From contig CAVXOL010000023.1 in assembly GCA_963763325.1 (NCBI GenBank), positions 124,001 through 188,000 of the forward strand: a stretch of 64,000 nt of DNA, in the 5' to 3' direction. Numbering within the stretch: position 1 is the first letter of the stretch; every line of letters starts with the position of its first letter. A program made the position numbers and the translations under genes. Shown piece after piece: positions 8,117 through 16,209 of this stretch. Source of the DNA: JBBECJ01 sp963763325 (lineage in GTDB: Bacteria > Chloroflexota > Chloroflexia > Thermomicrobiales > CFX8). The notes below the pieces were generated by a model, which saw only the letters and a list, made by a program, of their open reading frames with translations, was not told where the DNA came from and did not search any database.

Positions 8117-9820
8117 ATGAATGTCAGCGAGGCGATCGTTACGATCCTCGCCGAGAGCGGCGTCGAGCATGTGTTTGGACTGCCCGGTGATACGGGGATG
8201 GATTTCTACGACGCACTGTATCGAAACGAGGGTCGGATCCAGCACATTCTGACGCGTGACGAGCGTTCAGCGTCGTTCATGGCTGATGCCTATGCCCGTG
8301 TGACGGGGAAGATTGGAGTCTGCGAAGGGCCGAGCGGTGGAGGGGCGACCTACATCGTTCCAGGTGTCGCCGAAGCGCACGGCTCATGCCTGCCGCTGCT
8401 GTGCCTGACATCCGACACCCCAATTCGCGAGGAAGGGCGAGGCGTCCTGACCGAGCTGAATCAGCCAGCGCTTTTCGCGCCGATCACCAAGTGGTCGGCA
8501 CGACTGAATACTGCCGACACTGCGTCGGATGTCGTCCGTCGGGCCGTCCGGTTGGCAACGACCGATCGGCCAGGAGCCGTCGCGCTCTCGATGCCCGCCG
8601 ACGTTCTCAAGGCCGAAGTCGATGACTCCAATGTCTACGGCACGCCGCAGTTCATGGCAGCACCGGCCTCGCGTACCCGGCCGGATGCCGACGCGGTCAA
8701 CCGGGCAGCCGACCTCATTCGTGCGGCGAAGCGGCCGGTGATTGTCGCGGGAGGTGGCGTTCTGATCTCGCGTGCATGGGATGCTCTGACGGCGTTTGCC
8801 GAGGCTGGTTCGATTCCGGTTGGAACGTCGATCAATGGCAAGGGAAGCATCGCTGAGACCAACCCGCTCAGTCTCGGAATCGTTGGAGGTAACGGCGCTC
8901 GACCGTATGCGAATCGCGTCGTCGCTGAAGCCGACCTGCTGCTACTGATTGGGACACGAACAGACTCTACAACGACGTTGAATTGGACGCTGCCGGCCAA
9001 GCGGCAAGGTCCGATTGTCATTCACATCGACGTGGATGCCTGGCAGATCGGAAACAACTACCAGACAGCGGTTGGATTGATCGGCGATGCAGAAGCGACG
9101 CTCAAGGATCTGCACTCGGCGTTCGGTCACCGACCTGCCGACGGCGATCGCAGACTCTGGCTGGACCAGATCGCAGCTCAGAAGCGTGAGTACTTCGAAA
9201 CGGTTACAGGTGAGGCTCAGTCTGATTTGCAGCCAATCAAGCCGCAGCGTGTGATATCGACGCTGAAGCGACTCGTTGATCCAGAAACCATTCTGGTCGC
9301 CGATCCCGGCACGCCGACTCCATACGTAGGAGCGCAGTATCAACTCGAACAGCCTGGTCGATGGACCGTCATCCCGCGAGCTCACGGTGGACTCGGTTAT
9401 GCCTTGCCGGCGGTTGTTGGCGCGTACCACGGTCGCCCGAATGCTCGAACCGTCGGGTTGATGGGCGACGGCTCGTTTGGGATGTCTGTTGGAGAACTGG
9501 AGACAATTTCGCGCCTCAACCTGCCGATCGTGCTGCTGCACTTTAACAACGGATGCTTTGGCTGGATCAAGGAGCTTCAGCACCTATACCACGACCGACG
9601 ATACTTCTCGGTCGACTTCAACCCGGTTGACTATGCCGCTATTGCCCGTGGGTTCGGACTTAACGCCTGGCAGGTGACTGATCCAGCGCATCTCGAAGGC
9701 GCGATGCGGTCGGCGCTTGAGTCGGGCGGACCGTGCTTTATCGACATCGTGACGGAGGCGCAGATGACAGAGACGCCGCCGGTCCACGCATGGTTGGAAG
9801 CAGTCGCCGGACAGCCGTAG
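8117..9820 (+). CDS. Thiamine-diphosphate-dependent enzyme, acetolactate synthase-like large subunit
   Basis: A three-domain ThDP enzyme of 567 aa. Glu49 in the context DERSASFMADAYAR is the expected cofactor-activating glutamate. The C-terminal GDGS...NN motif that binds Mg-ThDP is present (GLMGDGSFGM then HFNNGCFGW). The central domain keeps the Rossmann-like FAD/ADP fold. Start ATG 8117 has GGAAGGAA 11-18 bases upstream; the longer frame from 8042 would run across the predicted promoter. Substrate is not clear. True acetolactate synthase usually has a neighbouring regulatory ilvN, which is absent here. Glyoxylate carboligase is unlikely because it lacks the catalytic Glu. Sulfopyruvate, oxalyl-CoA or related decarboxylase roles remain possible. 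Confidence 0.85.
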   Translation: MNVSEAIVTILAESGVEHVFGLPGDTGMDFYDALYRNEGRIQHILTRDERSASFMADAYARVTGKIGVCEGPSGGGATYIVPGVAEAHGSCLPLLCLTSDTPIREEGRGVLTELNQPALFAPITKWSARLNTADTASDVVRRAVRLATTDRPGAVALSMPADVLKAEVDDSNVYGTPQFMAAPASRTRPDADAVNRAADLIRAAKRPVIVAGGGVLISRAWDALTAFAEAGSIPVGTSINGKGSIAETNPLSLGIVGGNGARPYANRVVAEADLLLLIGTRTDSTTTLNWTLPAKRQGPIVIHIDVDAWQIGNNYQTAVGLIGDAEATLKDLHSAFGHRPADGDRRLWLDQIAAQKREYFETVTGEAQSDLQPIKPQRVISTLKRLVDPETILVADPGTPTPYVGAQYQLEQPGRWTVIPRAHGGLGYALPAVVGAYHGRPNARTVGLMGDGSFGMSVGELETISRLNLPIVLLHFNNGCFGWIKELQHLYHDRRYFSVDFNPVDYAAIARGFGLNAWQVTDPAHLEGAMRSALESGGPCFIDIVTEAQMTETPPVHAWLEAVAGQP

Positions 9821-9845
9821 TCTCGCGTGATGACGGAGACCGACA

Positions 9846-10757
9846 ATGGCCAGACCCATGCTGCTCGATGTGGATACCGGCGTTGACGACGCCATCGCGA
9901 TCGCACTAGCGTCGCGGCTGGAGTCACATGAGCTTGTCGCGCTGACGACAGTCGCAGGGAACGTTCCGGTTGAATACGCAACTGCCAACACGTTGGCAGT
10001 TGCTCCCTGGATGGGGATCGATGTACCGATCTACCGAGGAATGAGCGAACCGCTGGCTCGTCCGCTGTTCGATGCCCGCGAGCATCACGGTTTTGATGGT
10101 CTCGGGGGGTGGACGCCTCCAATCACGCCAGCGAAGCTCGAAGTGGAAACGGCGCCAGAAGCAATCGTCCGGATCGCCCGTGAGCACCGTGGAGAGATCA
10201 CGTTCGTCTTTGTTGGCCCGTTGACAAACCTGGCGGTCGCATTGTCGTTGGAGCCCCGTATCTCTGAGTGGGTCGATCAGGTTGTCATTATGGGTGGCGC
10301 GTTTTTCGTTCCAGGGAACACAACTCCGCATGCGGAGTTCAACATCTATGCCGATCCGGAGGCCGCCGCGAACGTCGCGCGATCGACGCTTCGTACGACA
10401 TGGGTTGGGCTTGATGCCACCCACGAGACTGGGATCACCCGCGAACAATGGGAGCAGCTCGGTGATAGCGACGACGCAGGGCATGTCCTGGTTCGCGAAG
10501 TGACGCGTCGGACGTTGACGGAACTCAAGCGACCTCGGTTTCACTTGCACGATCCACTCGCCGTCGCAGTTGCTGAGACGAAATCGGCTGCGGTGATGAA
10601 CGTTGGGTCGGTCATCGTTGACGTGGGTGAGTTCCAGCGCGGTCGGACGCGCCTGGCCGAGGCATTTGGCGGAGACACGAATAGCAATATTGCCCGACAT
10701 GTGAACGCCGAGGTCTTTGGTACAGTGCTTGGTCGCCTGGTCCCGTTCACCAACTGA
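9846..10757 (+). CDS. Inosine/uridine-preferring nucleoside hydrolase
   Basis: Predicted to hydrolyse ribonucleosides to base plus ribose for purine/pyrimidine salvage. The N-terminal metal and ribose site is intact: MLLDVDTGVDDAIAIAL contains DxDxGxDD at residues 8-15. Further family motifs are VGPLTNLAVAL, MGGAF and NIYADPEAA. Length 303 aa is typical. The stop overlaps an alternative start of the next gene as TGATG, so weak coupling is possible although that gene also seems to have its own promoter inside this 3' end. Confidence 0.92.
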   Translation: MARPMLLDVDTGVDDAIAIALASRLESHELVALTTVAGNVPVEYATANTLAVAPWMGIDVPIYRGMSEPLARPLFDAREHHGFDGLGGWTPPITPAKLEVETAPEAIVRIAREHRGEITFVFVGPLTNLAVALSLEPRISEWVDQVVIMGGAFFVPGNTTPHAEFNIYADPEAAANVARSTLRTTWVGLDATHETGITREQWEQLGDSDDAGHVLVREVTRRTLTELKRPRFHLHDPLAVAVAETKSAAVMNVGSVIVDVGEFQRGRTRLAEAFGGDTNSNIARHVNAEVFGTVLGRLVPFTN

Positions 10758-10774
10758 TGTCATGGAAGGGCGGC

Positions 10775-10803
10775 TTGACGTCAGCCGCCTGTACGTACAC
10801 AAT
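10775..10803 (+). promoter_or_regulatory. Predicted promoter with palindromic TGTACGTACA operator candidate
   Basis: TTGACG at 10775-10780, a 17-base spacer, then CACAAT at 10798-10803. The perfect palindrome TGTACGTACA occupies 10790-10799, in the spacer and the first two bases of the -10. The same 10-mer lies in the spacer of the predicted bactofilin promoter at 47840-47849. The predicted start site (~10810) agrees with the downstream ATG at 10844. Confidence 0.45.
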
Positions 10804-10843
10804 GGGTCGAGAGATCAGCAGGCCCGGAACGGAAGTGTGCGAC

Positions 10844-11437
10844 ATGTTAGAGGGAGCTCACCTGATCGATCAGGTCCCACTTCAGGATGTCGATTTGCTG
10901 CATCGGCTGAACCAGTACTTCTCGACGCTCGAATTGCGCTTGCGTCAGGGACAGGGATGGCTGATTTACAACGCGAGCGGGAACCGGGCGGGCCGGATCA
11001 ACCGCTTCATGCTCGACCGCCTGACGACGAGTGAAGTGTCATTCAGCCATTTCTTCCTTCCGTGGCGAGACTTCGCCCTGACATCGTATCTGTTGCAGCG
11101 GGAACTGCTTGATACGCCTGGGCGGCAGGATGAGATGAGTGAACGCGAGCGGAACGAGTTCGCGATCGCCACTCGAGTTTCGCGGCAGACGCTGGCCCGA
11201 CTCGCAACCGCCGATCTGCTGATCTTGACCGGTCTGACTCCGCAGCACGAGTTCGAGGTGAACTATCTGGACCAGACGATTGACAGGCGCTACTCGAGCC
11301 GACTAGCGACCATCATCCTGACACCAGAGCAGCCTCACGAACTGGCCCTCGACGTTGCCCGTATTGGTGGAGACGGCGGAGAAGCCTGGGCGCGGATGTC
11401 AACGAAACTCTACGAGACGAATCTCGTCGCGGTCTGA
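10844..11437 (+). CDS. Putative nucleotide-binding-dead DnaC/IstB-like AAA+ protein
   Basis: Not recognised as a named family. By eye it follows the layout of DnaC/IstB ATPases. GQGWLIY at residues 36-42 occupies the strand before a P-loop, LLILTGL at 125-131 the Walker B strand, IDRRYSSRLATIILT at 146-160 the sensor-1 region (compare NRRY..PTIITTN), and RMSTKLYE the Arg-finger region. The ATP-binding residues are gone: the P-loop position reads NASGNRAG (43-50) and the Walker B acids are replaced by Thr-Gly. I chose ATG 10844 (197 aa) because GGAAG precedes it and the predicted promoter lies upstream; 10757 and 10802 are in-frame alternatives. Function unknown. A structural or regulatory AAA remnant is inferred, not shown. 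Confidence 0.6.
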   Translation: MLEGAHLIDQVPLQDVDLLHRLNQYFSTLELRLRQGQGWLIYNASGNRAGRINRFMLDRLTTSEVSFSHFFLPWRDFALTSYLLQRELLDTPGRQDEMSERERNEFAIATRVSRQTLARLATADLLILTGLTPQHEFEVNYLDQTIDRRYSSRLATIILTPEQPHELALDVARIGGDGGEAWARMSTKLYETNLVAV

Positions 11438-11462
11438 ACCACCTGCCCGTAGATCAGGCGAA

Positions 11463-12440
11463 TTACGAGGTTCGCTCGAGCGCGAGGTTCGCGAACGACG
11501 CAAGTTGGTCGGCGACGATCGGGTCGTCGATCGCGTTCAATCGTTCAATTGCACGATCGATGAACATCCGGGCCGATGCCACGGACTCTTCGATCGCCCC
11601 CGACTCCTCGATCAGCGACGCCACGGAGGCATAATCGTCGTCTGAGACATCGACGCCATTGACGACCCGTTCGACCTCGCGAGCGATCGGGCTCCCGTCT
11701 AGACGCGCCAACAAGAGCATCGTCGGCAAGGTGACGGTTCCCTGGCGCAGATCGAGGTTTGCGGGTTTTCCGATCGTGTCGGTCGTTGAGCTCAGATCGA
11801 GGACATCATCAACGATCTGGAACGCCATTCCGACATCGCTGCCGAACGCGCGCATGTTCTTTATCTCGTCCTCGCTTGCACCGCCGATGACGGCTCCCAT
11901 TTCGGCTGCGCCGGCGAAGAGTGAGGCGGTCTTTCCATAGATGCGGCGTTCGTAATCGTCCCTGGTCTGGTCCAGGCGGTGCGCGGTAAACACCTCACGC
12001 AATTGCCCGTCGCAGATATCGGCCAACGATGCGGCGAAGACGGCAACGACGCGCGGATTCATCGTTTCGGCGGCCAGAATCGCGGATTGAGCGAAGAGGT
12101 AGTCACCAATAAGGATGACGGTTCCGGAGTCGAACATCGAATTGAGCGTCGGTTGACCACGGCGAAGTTGCGACATGTCGATCGTGTCGTCGTGAACCAG
12201 CGACGCGGTGTGCAGCATCTCGACACCAGCAGCGGCGGGGATCAACGGTTCGATGTCGTACGTGTAAGCACGTGCCGATAACAGGAGCAGGGTTGGCCGC
12301 AGCCGCTTTCCGCCCGCTCCAATGATCGCCTGCAGAATGTCGCCCAGGACTGGAAACTCGACCTGCGCTGCCCTGCGTACGCGCTCTTCTACGCGAACGA
12401 GATCATCGTGGAGGCTGCTGACAACCTGTGCGAACTCCAC
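11463..12440 (-). CDS. Polyprenyl (hepta/octa/nona-) diphosphate synthase
   Basis: Long-chain trans-prenyltransferase adding IPP units to make the side chain of menaquinone or a related lipid. First Asp-rich motif DDTID at residues 84-88 and second DDVLD at 211-215; GKRLRP at 44-49 binds the pyrophosphate. I chose GTG 12440 (325 aa, normal size) over the 12518 start because the latter lies inside the inverted repeat just downstream of the predicted promoter and would have almost no leader. An AGGA lies upstream of the chosen start. Chain length cannot be read reliably. Convergent with the AAA-like gene, 25 bases apart. Confidence 0.92.
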   Translation of the reverse strand: MEFAQVVSSLHDDLVRVEERVRRAAQVEFPVLGDILQAIIGAGGKRLRPTLLLLSARAYTYDIEPLIPAAAGVEMLHTASLVHDDTIDMSQLRRGQPTLNSMFDSGTVILIGDYLFAQSAILAAETMNPRVVAVFAASLADICDGQLREVFTAHRLDQTRDDYERRIYGKTASLFAGAAEMGAVIGGASEDEIKNMRAFGSDVGMAFQIVDDVLDLSSTTDTIGKPANLDLRQGTVTLPTMLLLARLDGSPIAREVERVVNGVDVSDDDYASVASLIEESGAIEESVASARMFIDRAIERLNAIDDPIVADQLASFANLALERTS

Positions 12441-12503
12441 CGTGGTGCTTGTCCTGTCTGCTAGGGATTCCGTGCGATAACCGCGCGAGCGATGCAGCAA
12501 CAC

Positions 12504-12533
12504 TGTGACGAATCTCACGAGGGATTCGTCACA
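12504..12533. promoter_or_regulatory. 11-bp perfect inverted repeat at the polyprenyl synthase start site
   Basis: TGTGACGAATC (12504-12514) and GATTCGTCACA (12523-12533) are perfect inverted arms around an 8-base loop. The repeat begins about where transcription should start, so it is either a repressor operator or the first stem-loop of the mRNA. Its half-site GTGACGA recurs at 38.07-38.18 kb. Confidence 0.65.
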
Positions 12534-12542
12534 CGCTGGTGA

Positions 12543-12571
12543 AGTATACGAGGGCTACCGCAGGCCGGCAA
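12543..12571 (-). promoter_or_regulatory. Predicted sigma-70 promoter for polyprenyl synthase
   Basis: Read on the minus strand: TTGCCG (12571-12566), 17-base spacer, TATACT (12548-12543). Good spacing and a 5/6 match at the -10. It places the mRNA start near 12536, directly at the inverted repeat. Confidence 0.65.
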
Positions 12572-12776
12572 TTTCGCGGGGACTGAGCAGCGCGAGGGTG
12601 ATTTCGTCGTCATAGAGACTGCGTTGTACACTTCCGTGACGCGGGGGCGTCGTACATCTCTGGCCCGGCATATTCAGTTCGAACGCGACACTCAGCCCGG
12701 CTGTGCGCGGATGTGCCACGTAATGCCGGAACGGCCTGATTCGCGATGGCTCCGGTGTGCTTCAGGAGGGGCTCGA

Positions 12777-14546
12777 TTGATTCCAGATCGCGGCATCTCT
12801 GGTCGACGGCGACCGTGGGATCAGGTCAGCTGGTGGTACAGCATTATCCTGGCCGTTCCACTGGTGTTGTTCATCATCATGGCCGTTACATCAGGTTCGG
12901 ATGATGAAAACGGGCTGACTGGAGTTGTCAGAGACGCCTTTACCGGTGACCCCGTTTCAGGAGCCGTTGTGTCAACCGCGAACGCAACCGCAACCACCAA
13001 CGGCGACGGTTCGTTTACCCTGGCTGACCTTACTGCAACGACGCTCCTCATTAGCCGGGCAGATTACGCGAGTACTCACGTCGCCGTAACCTCTCCAGAC
13101 GAACAACTGGACGTTTCCCTCCGACCAACGACGGTTAGCGGAACGGTCACGAATGAGAAGAACGGCGATCCGATGCCGGGAGTCACCGTTGCGGCCACGG
13201 CGCCGGATGGCACGACAATCTCGACTGTGACAAATGACGATGGCGAGTACACGCTCGAAAACGTCCCGGAGGGAGCCGAGGTAACGGTTACGTTCGAGGG
13301 CTTTACCGTCGCCACGCTTCCGCTGGGAACGGATGCAAACCTCGATTTCGAGATCCGGCCAGATGTCCTGACCGGATCAATCGTTGACGAAGGTGGACAA
13401 CCGGTATCTGGAGCCATTGTGACGGTTGGGACGGCAACGACGACGACGGCCACCGACGGCACATTTCGAGTCGCCGGTGTTCCCGAGGACGGCGATATTC
13501 TCGTTCGCAAGCCCGGGTACCACGACGTTACTGGTGAGGTTCCCGAGTCGCTGCGCTTCGAAGCGACGATGTCGCAGTTCCTGGTTCGGGCGATCTACTC
13601 TACAGCTCAATACGCGGCGAGCGACGAGCTGTGGGGTGAGTTAATCGACATCGCGGATCGAACGGAAATCAATGCGATCGTCCTCGACCTGAAGGATTCG
13701 ACCGGTAGCGTCTACTACGACACGCAGGTGCCGATGGCAACGCAGATCGGCGCGAAGGCTCCGCTCTATGACATCGAAGCGAGGCTCGCGGAACTCGAAG
13801 AGAAGGATATCTACTCGATCGCTCGCATCGTCGTCTTCGAGGATCCTGTCCTGGCGGAGGCACGGAACGACTTGGCGATCCACGATGTCACAACTGGTGG
13901 TCTCTGGACAACATGGAACGGCCTCGCGTGGGTGAATGCCCATGAGTCCGAGGTCTGGCAATACAACATCGCTCTCGCGCTCGAGGCCGCGGAGCTTGGC
14001 TTTGACGAGATCCAGCTTGACTACATCCGTTTCCCATCTGACGGGCTGCTTGAGAACGCGGATTATGGTCCGGAGTATGCGGACCGAACGAGACTGGACG
14101 CGATTACTGGCTTCCTTTCCGAGATGCAGGCCGCTCTCAAGCCGACGGGGTCGTTGCTGGCCGTTGACATCTTCGGTATTGCGCTGCTGGAGGACGATGA
14201 CGCAGGAATCGGACAGAACTTCGCCGCGATCGCGCCGCTCGTCGACGTGGTGTGTCCGATGATCTATCCCTCGCACTTCTATCCCGGTGAGATGGGTTTC
14301 GACATTCCAAACAACCACCCGTATGACGTGATCCTCCAGAGTTTGCAACGTGGCGAGGACCTCGTACCCGAAGCCCGCGACAAGTTGCGACCGTGGCTGC
14401 AGGATTTTTCGTACGGTGAAGGCATTGAGTACGGAGCACCGGAAGTCGCGGCTCAGATTCAGGCCGCTGAAGACTTTGGTGCTTCGGGTTGGATGATCTG
14501 GGCTCCTGATAACGTCTATTCTGAAGCTGCGTTCGACGCTGAGTAG
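12777..14546 (+). CDS. Membrane-anchored DUF4015 putative glycoside hydrolase with three carboxypeptidase-regulatory-like repeats
   Basis: Predicted surface protein. A short basic N-terminus is followed by one transmembrane helix (YSIILAVPLVLFIIMAV, residues ~21-37), so it should be anchored with the bulk outside. Then come three Ig-like CarboxypepD_reg repeats, recognisable by G-x-V...G-x-P...G-A-x-V...D-G-x-F/Y-T-L/V, spanning residues ~47-265. The C-terminal ~300 residues match the DUF4015 TIM-barrel (NAIVLDLKDSTG, IQLDYIRFPSDG, VCPMIYPSHFYPGEMG, WMIWAPDN). I prefer TTG 12777 because AGGAGGGG sits 5 bases before it; in-frame starts at 12624 and 12723 exist. Sugar substrate unknown. Adjacent to a polyprenyl-phosphate sugar gene, consistent with an envelope glycan role. 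Confidence 0.82.
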   Translation: MIPDRGISGRRRPWDQVSWWYSIILAVPLVLFIIMAVTSGSDDENGLTGVVRDAFTGDPVSGAVVSTANATATTNGDGSFTLADLTATTLLISRADYASTHVAVTSPDEQLDVSLRPTTVSGTVTNEKNGDPMPGVTVAATAPDGTTISTVTNDDGEYTLENVPEGAEVTVTFEGFTVATLPLGTDANLDFEIRPDVLTGSIVDEGGQPVSGAIVTVGTATTTTATDGTFRVAGVPEDGDILVRKPGYHDVTGEVPESLRFEATMSQFLVRAIYSTAQYAASDELWGELIDIADRTEINAIVLDLKDSTGSVYYDTQVPMATQIGAKAPLYDIEARLAELEEKDIYSIARIVVFEDPVLAEARNDLAIHDVTTGGLWTTWNGLAWVNAHESEVWQYNIALALEAAELGFDEIQLDYIRFPSDGLLENADYGPEYADRTRLDAITGFLSEMQAALKPTGSLLAVDIFGIALLEDDDAGIGQNFAAIAPLVDVVCPMIYPSHFYPGEMGFDIPNNHPYDVILQSLQRGEDLVPEARDKLRPWLQDFSYGEGIEYGAPEVAAQIQAAEDFGASGWMIWAPDNVYSEAAFDAE

Positions 14547-14609
14547 CGTCTGTAACAATGCCAGGACAAATGCAGGTCAGTCCGGGCCAAATCTGACAGA
14601 GGGTCGCAT

Positions 14610-15527
14610 GTGACGATCGATCGCCAGCCGGTCCTGCCGGCGACGTACAGACACCGGTCGAGCCTGCAGGCGTATCTGGCTGCGATCCGTCCAAAACAGT
14701 GGACCAAAAACGCTGTTGTCTTCGCTGCGCTCGTCTTCGACCTCAAGCTGTTCGACTTCAGCCGACTCCTGACGGTTATCGGCGCGTTCATCTGTTTCTG
14801 CCTTGCCAGCAGTGCTGTTTACGTCATCAACGACCTCCGTGACGTTGAATCCGACCGCCTGCATCCAAAGAAGCGTCACCGGCCGATCGCTTCCGGCCAG
14901 ATTAGCAGTCAGTCGGCGTGGCTGTTGGTCGGAGTACTCTTGCTCGCGAGTGTTCCGGTGGCGCTGATGTTGCGACCTGCATTCGGGGCTGTCCTGCTTG
15001 GATATCTGGCCCTGATGACGGCCTATACGTTTGTGCTCAAACACCTCGTCATCGTCGATGTGTTTGCGATCTCGGCCGGATTCGTGCTTCGGGCTGCTGG
15101 TGGAGCGGTCGTCCTCGACGTTCCGATCAGCCCCTGGTTATACGTCTGTACAGCGTTGTTGTCGTTATTCATTGGATTTGGAAAGCGGCGCCACGAGTTG
15201 CTGCTACTCGAGGCGAGCGCGGGATCTCACCGGAGAAACCTCGACGAGTACTCACCGGAATTACTCGACCAGTTCATCACAATATCGGCCGCCGCGACGA
15301 TTATGGCCTACTCGCTGTACACGTTCGAAGCAGATACGCTGCCTGACGATCGATCGATGATGCTGACTATTCCGTTCGTGCTCTACGCGATCATGCGGTA
15401 CCTGTTCCTCGTCCATCGTCGGGACGGCGGCGGCTCTCCGGAACAGGTCCTGTTGACTGATCTCCCACTGTTAGGTTGCATAACGCTTTGGGGGTTCGTC
15501 GCTGTGACGATTCTCTACGTGGGATAA
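14610..15527 (+). CDS. UbiA-family prenyltransferase, decaprenyl-phosphate phosphoribosyltransferase-like
   Basis: Polytopic membrane enzyme of 305 aa. The N-terminal RPKQWTKNAVVFAALVFD and the metal-binding NDLRDVESDRLHPKKRHRPIASG (NDxxDxxxD type) are the pattern of the mycobacterial Rv3806c-like subfamily, which transfers phosphoribose from PRPP to decaprenyl phosphate. Second Asp motif region: DEYSPELLDQF. About eight hydrophobic helices follow. GTG 14610 has GAGGG shortly upstream. It lies 63 bases after the DUF4015 gene and may share its transcript. A homogentisate/4-hydroxybenzoate-type aromatic prenyltransferase role is less likely from the N-terminal motif. Confidence 0.82.
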   Translation: MTIDRQPVLPATYRHRSSLQAYLAAIRPKQWTKNAVVFAALVFDLKLFDFSRLLTVIGAFICFCLASSAVYVINDLRDVESDRLHPKKRHRPIASGQISSQSAWLLVGVLLLASVPVALMLRPAFGAVLLGYLALMTAYTFVLKHLVIVDVFAISAGFVLRAAGGAVVLDVPISPWLYVCTALLSLFIGFGKRRHELLLLEASAGSHRRNLDEYSPELLDQFITISAAATIMAYSLYTFEADTLPDDRSMMLTIPFVLYAIMRYLFLVHRRDGGGSPEQVLLTDLPLLGCITLWGFVAVTILYVG

Positions 15528-15564
15528 GATGACACGGTAGACCGTCGCAACCTTGAGTCGTACT

Positions 15565-15593
15565 TTGTCAACTTTGCGCTCACATGCTAGAAT
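15565..15593 (+). promoter_or_regulatory. Strong predicted promoter for hsp20
   Basis: TTGTCA (15565-15570), 17-base spacer, TAGAAT (15588-15593), plus TGC directly before the -10, making it an extended -10. No CIRCE-type operator overlaps it. Confidence 0.75.
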
Positions 15594-15682
15594 AGAGCAT
15601 GCCTTCACCGTCGGTGGAGCCATCAGGCTATCAACCTTCAGCACTGGCCCGAACCGGGCCATACATCCCGAGGACAATCAAC

Positions 15683-16138
15683 ATGTATGTGGTTCGCAAG
15701 GGCGGGAACAGGAACATCGAACGTATTCAGCACGATATGGAAGATGTCTTCCATGCGCTGATGTCGTCTGGTCGACCGATCAGAGTCCGCATCGCAAGCG
15801 GGGCAACGCCAGCCTGGCGACCGCCTGTTGAAGTATATGAGACGGAAGACGCACTCGTCGTGCTGGTTGAACTGGCCGGGTTGTCAGAGGAGGACATCGA
15901 AGTGGTCCTCGATGACTCAGTCATGACAATCCGCGGCGATCGCAAGCCTGCCGCCTGCGAAGACCGGAGGACGGTCCACGCGATGGGCATTCTCTACGGT
16001 CCGTTCGCAGCGGAAGTATATCTTCCGTTCAGCGTTGACCACGATAGCGTTGAGGCGACCTACGAGTCCGGCATGTTGCAGGTTCGCCTGCCGCGCGCAG
16101 CCGTCACAAGAATTTCGATCGGCAACAACGGTCGGTAG
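15683..16138 (+). CDS. Hsp20/alpha-crystallin small heat-shock protein
   Basis: ATP-independent holdase of 151 aa. The alpha-crystallin domain starts at PPVEVYETEDALVVLVELAGL and ends with the conserved VEATYESGMLQVRLPR (a GxLxVxxP variant). ATG 15683 has GAGGA 8-13 bases upstream and lies about 83 bases after the predicted start of transcription. The longer frame from 15599 would add 28 unrelated residues. Followed by lon with 71 bases between, so chaperone and protease may be co-transcribed. Confidence 0.93.
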   Translation: MYVVRKGGNRNIERIQHDMEDVFHALMSSGRPIRVRIASGATPAWRPPVEVYETEDALVVLVELAGLSEEDIEVVLDDSVMTIRGDRKPAACEDRRTVHAMGILYGPFAAEVYLPFSVDHDSVEATYESGMLQVRLPRAAVTRISIGNNGR

Positions 16139-16209
16139 ACGCCACCACCCTGAGCGGGTTCCGCCGATCCGCAGGATTCTCGAATGAACCGAGCAAGAAG
16201 GAGCCAGTA

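Noticed and set aside
8117..9820. Glyoxylate carboligase for the ThDP enzyme
   Set aside because: That enzyme lacks the activating glutamate, which is present here as Glu49.
9924..10802. 292-codon antisense frame over the nucleoside hydrolase
   Set aside because: Complement of a conserved gene, no recognisable protein.
13641..14558. 305-codon antisense frame within the DUF4015 gene
   Set aside because: Plus-strand reading has clear domains; the antisense product is Arg/Asp-rich with no motif.
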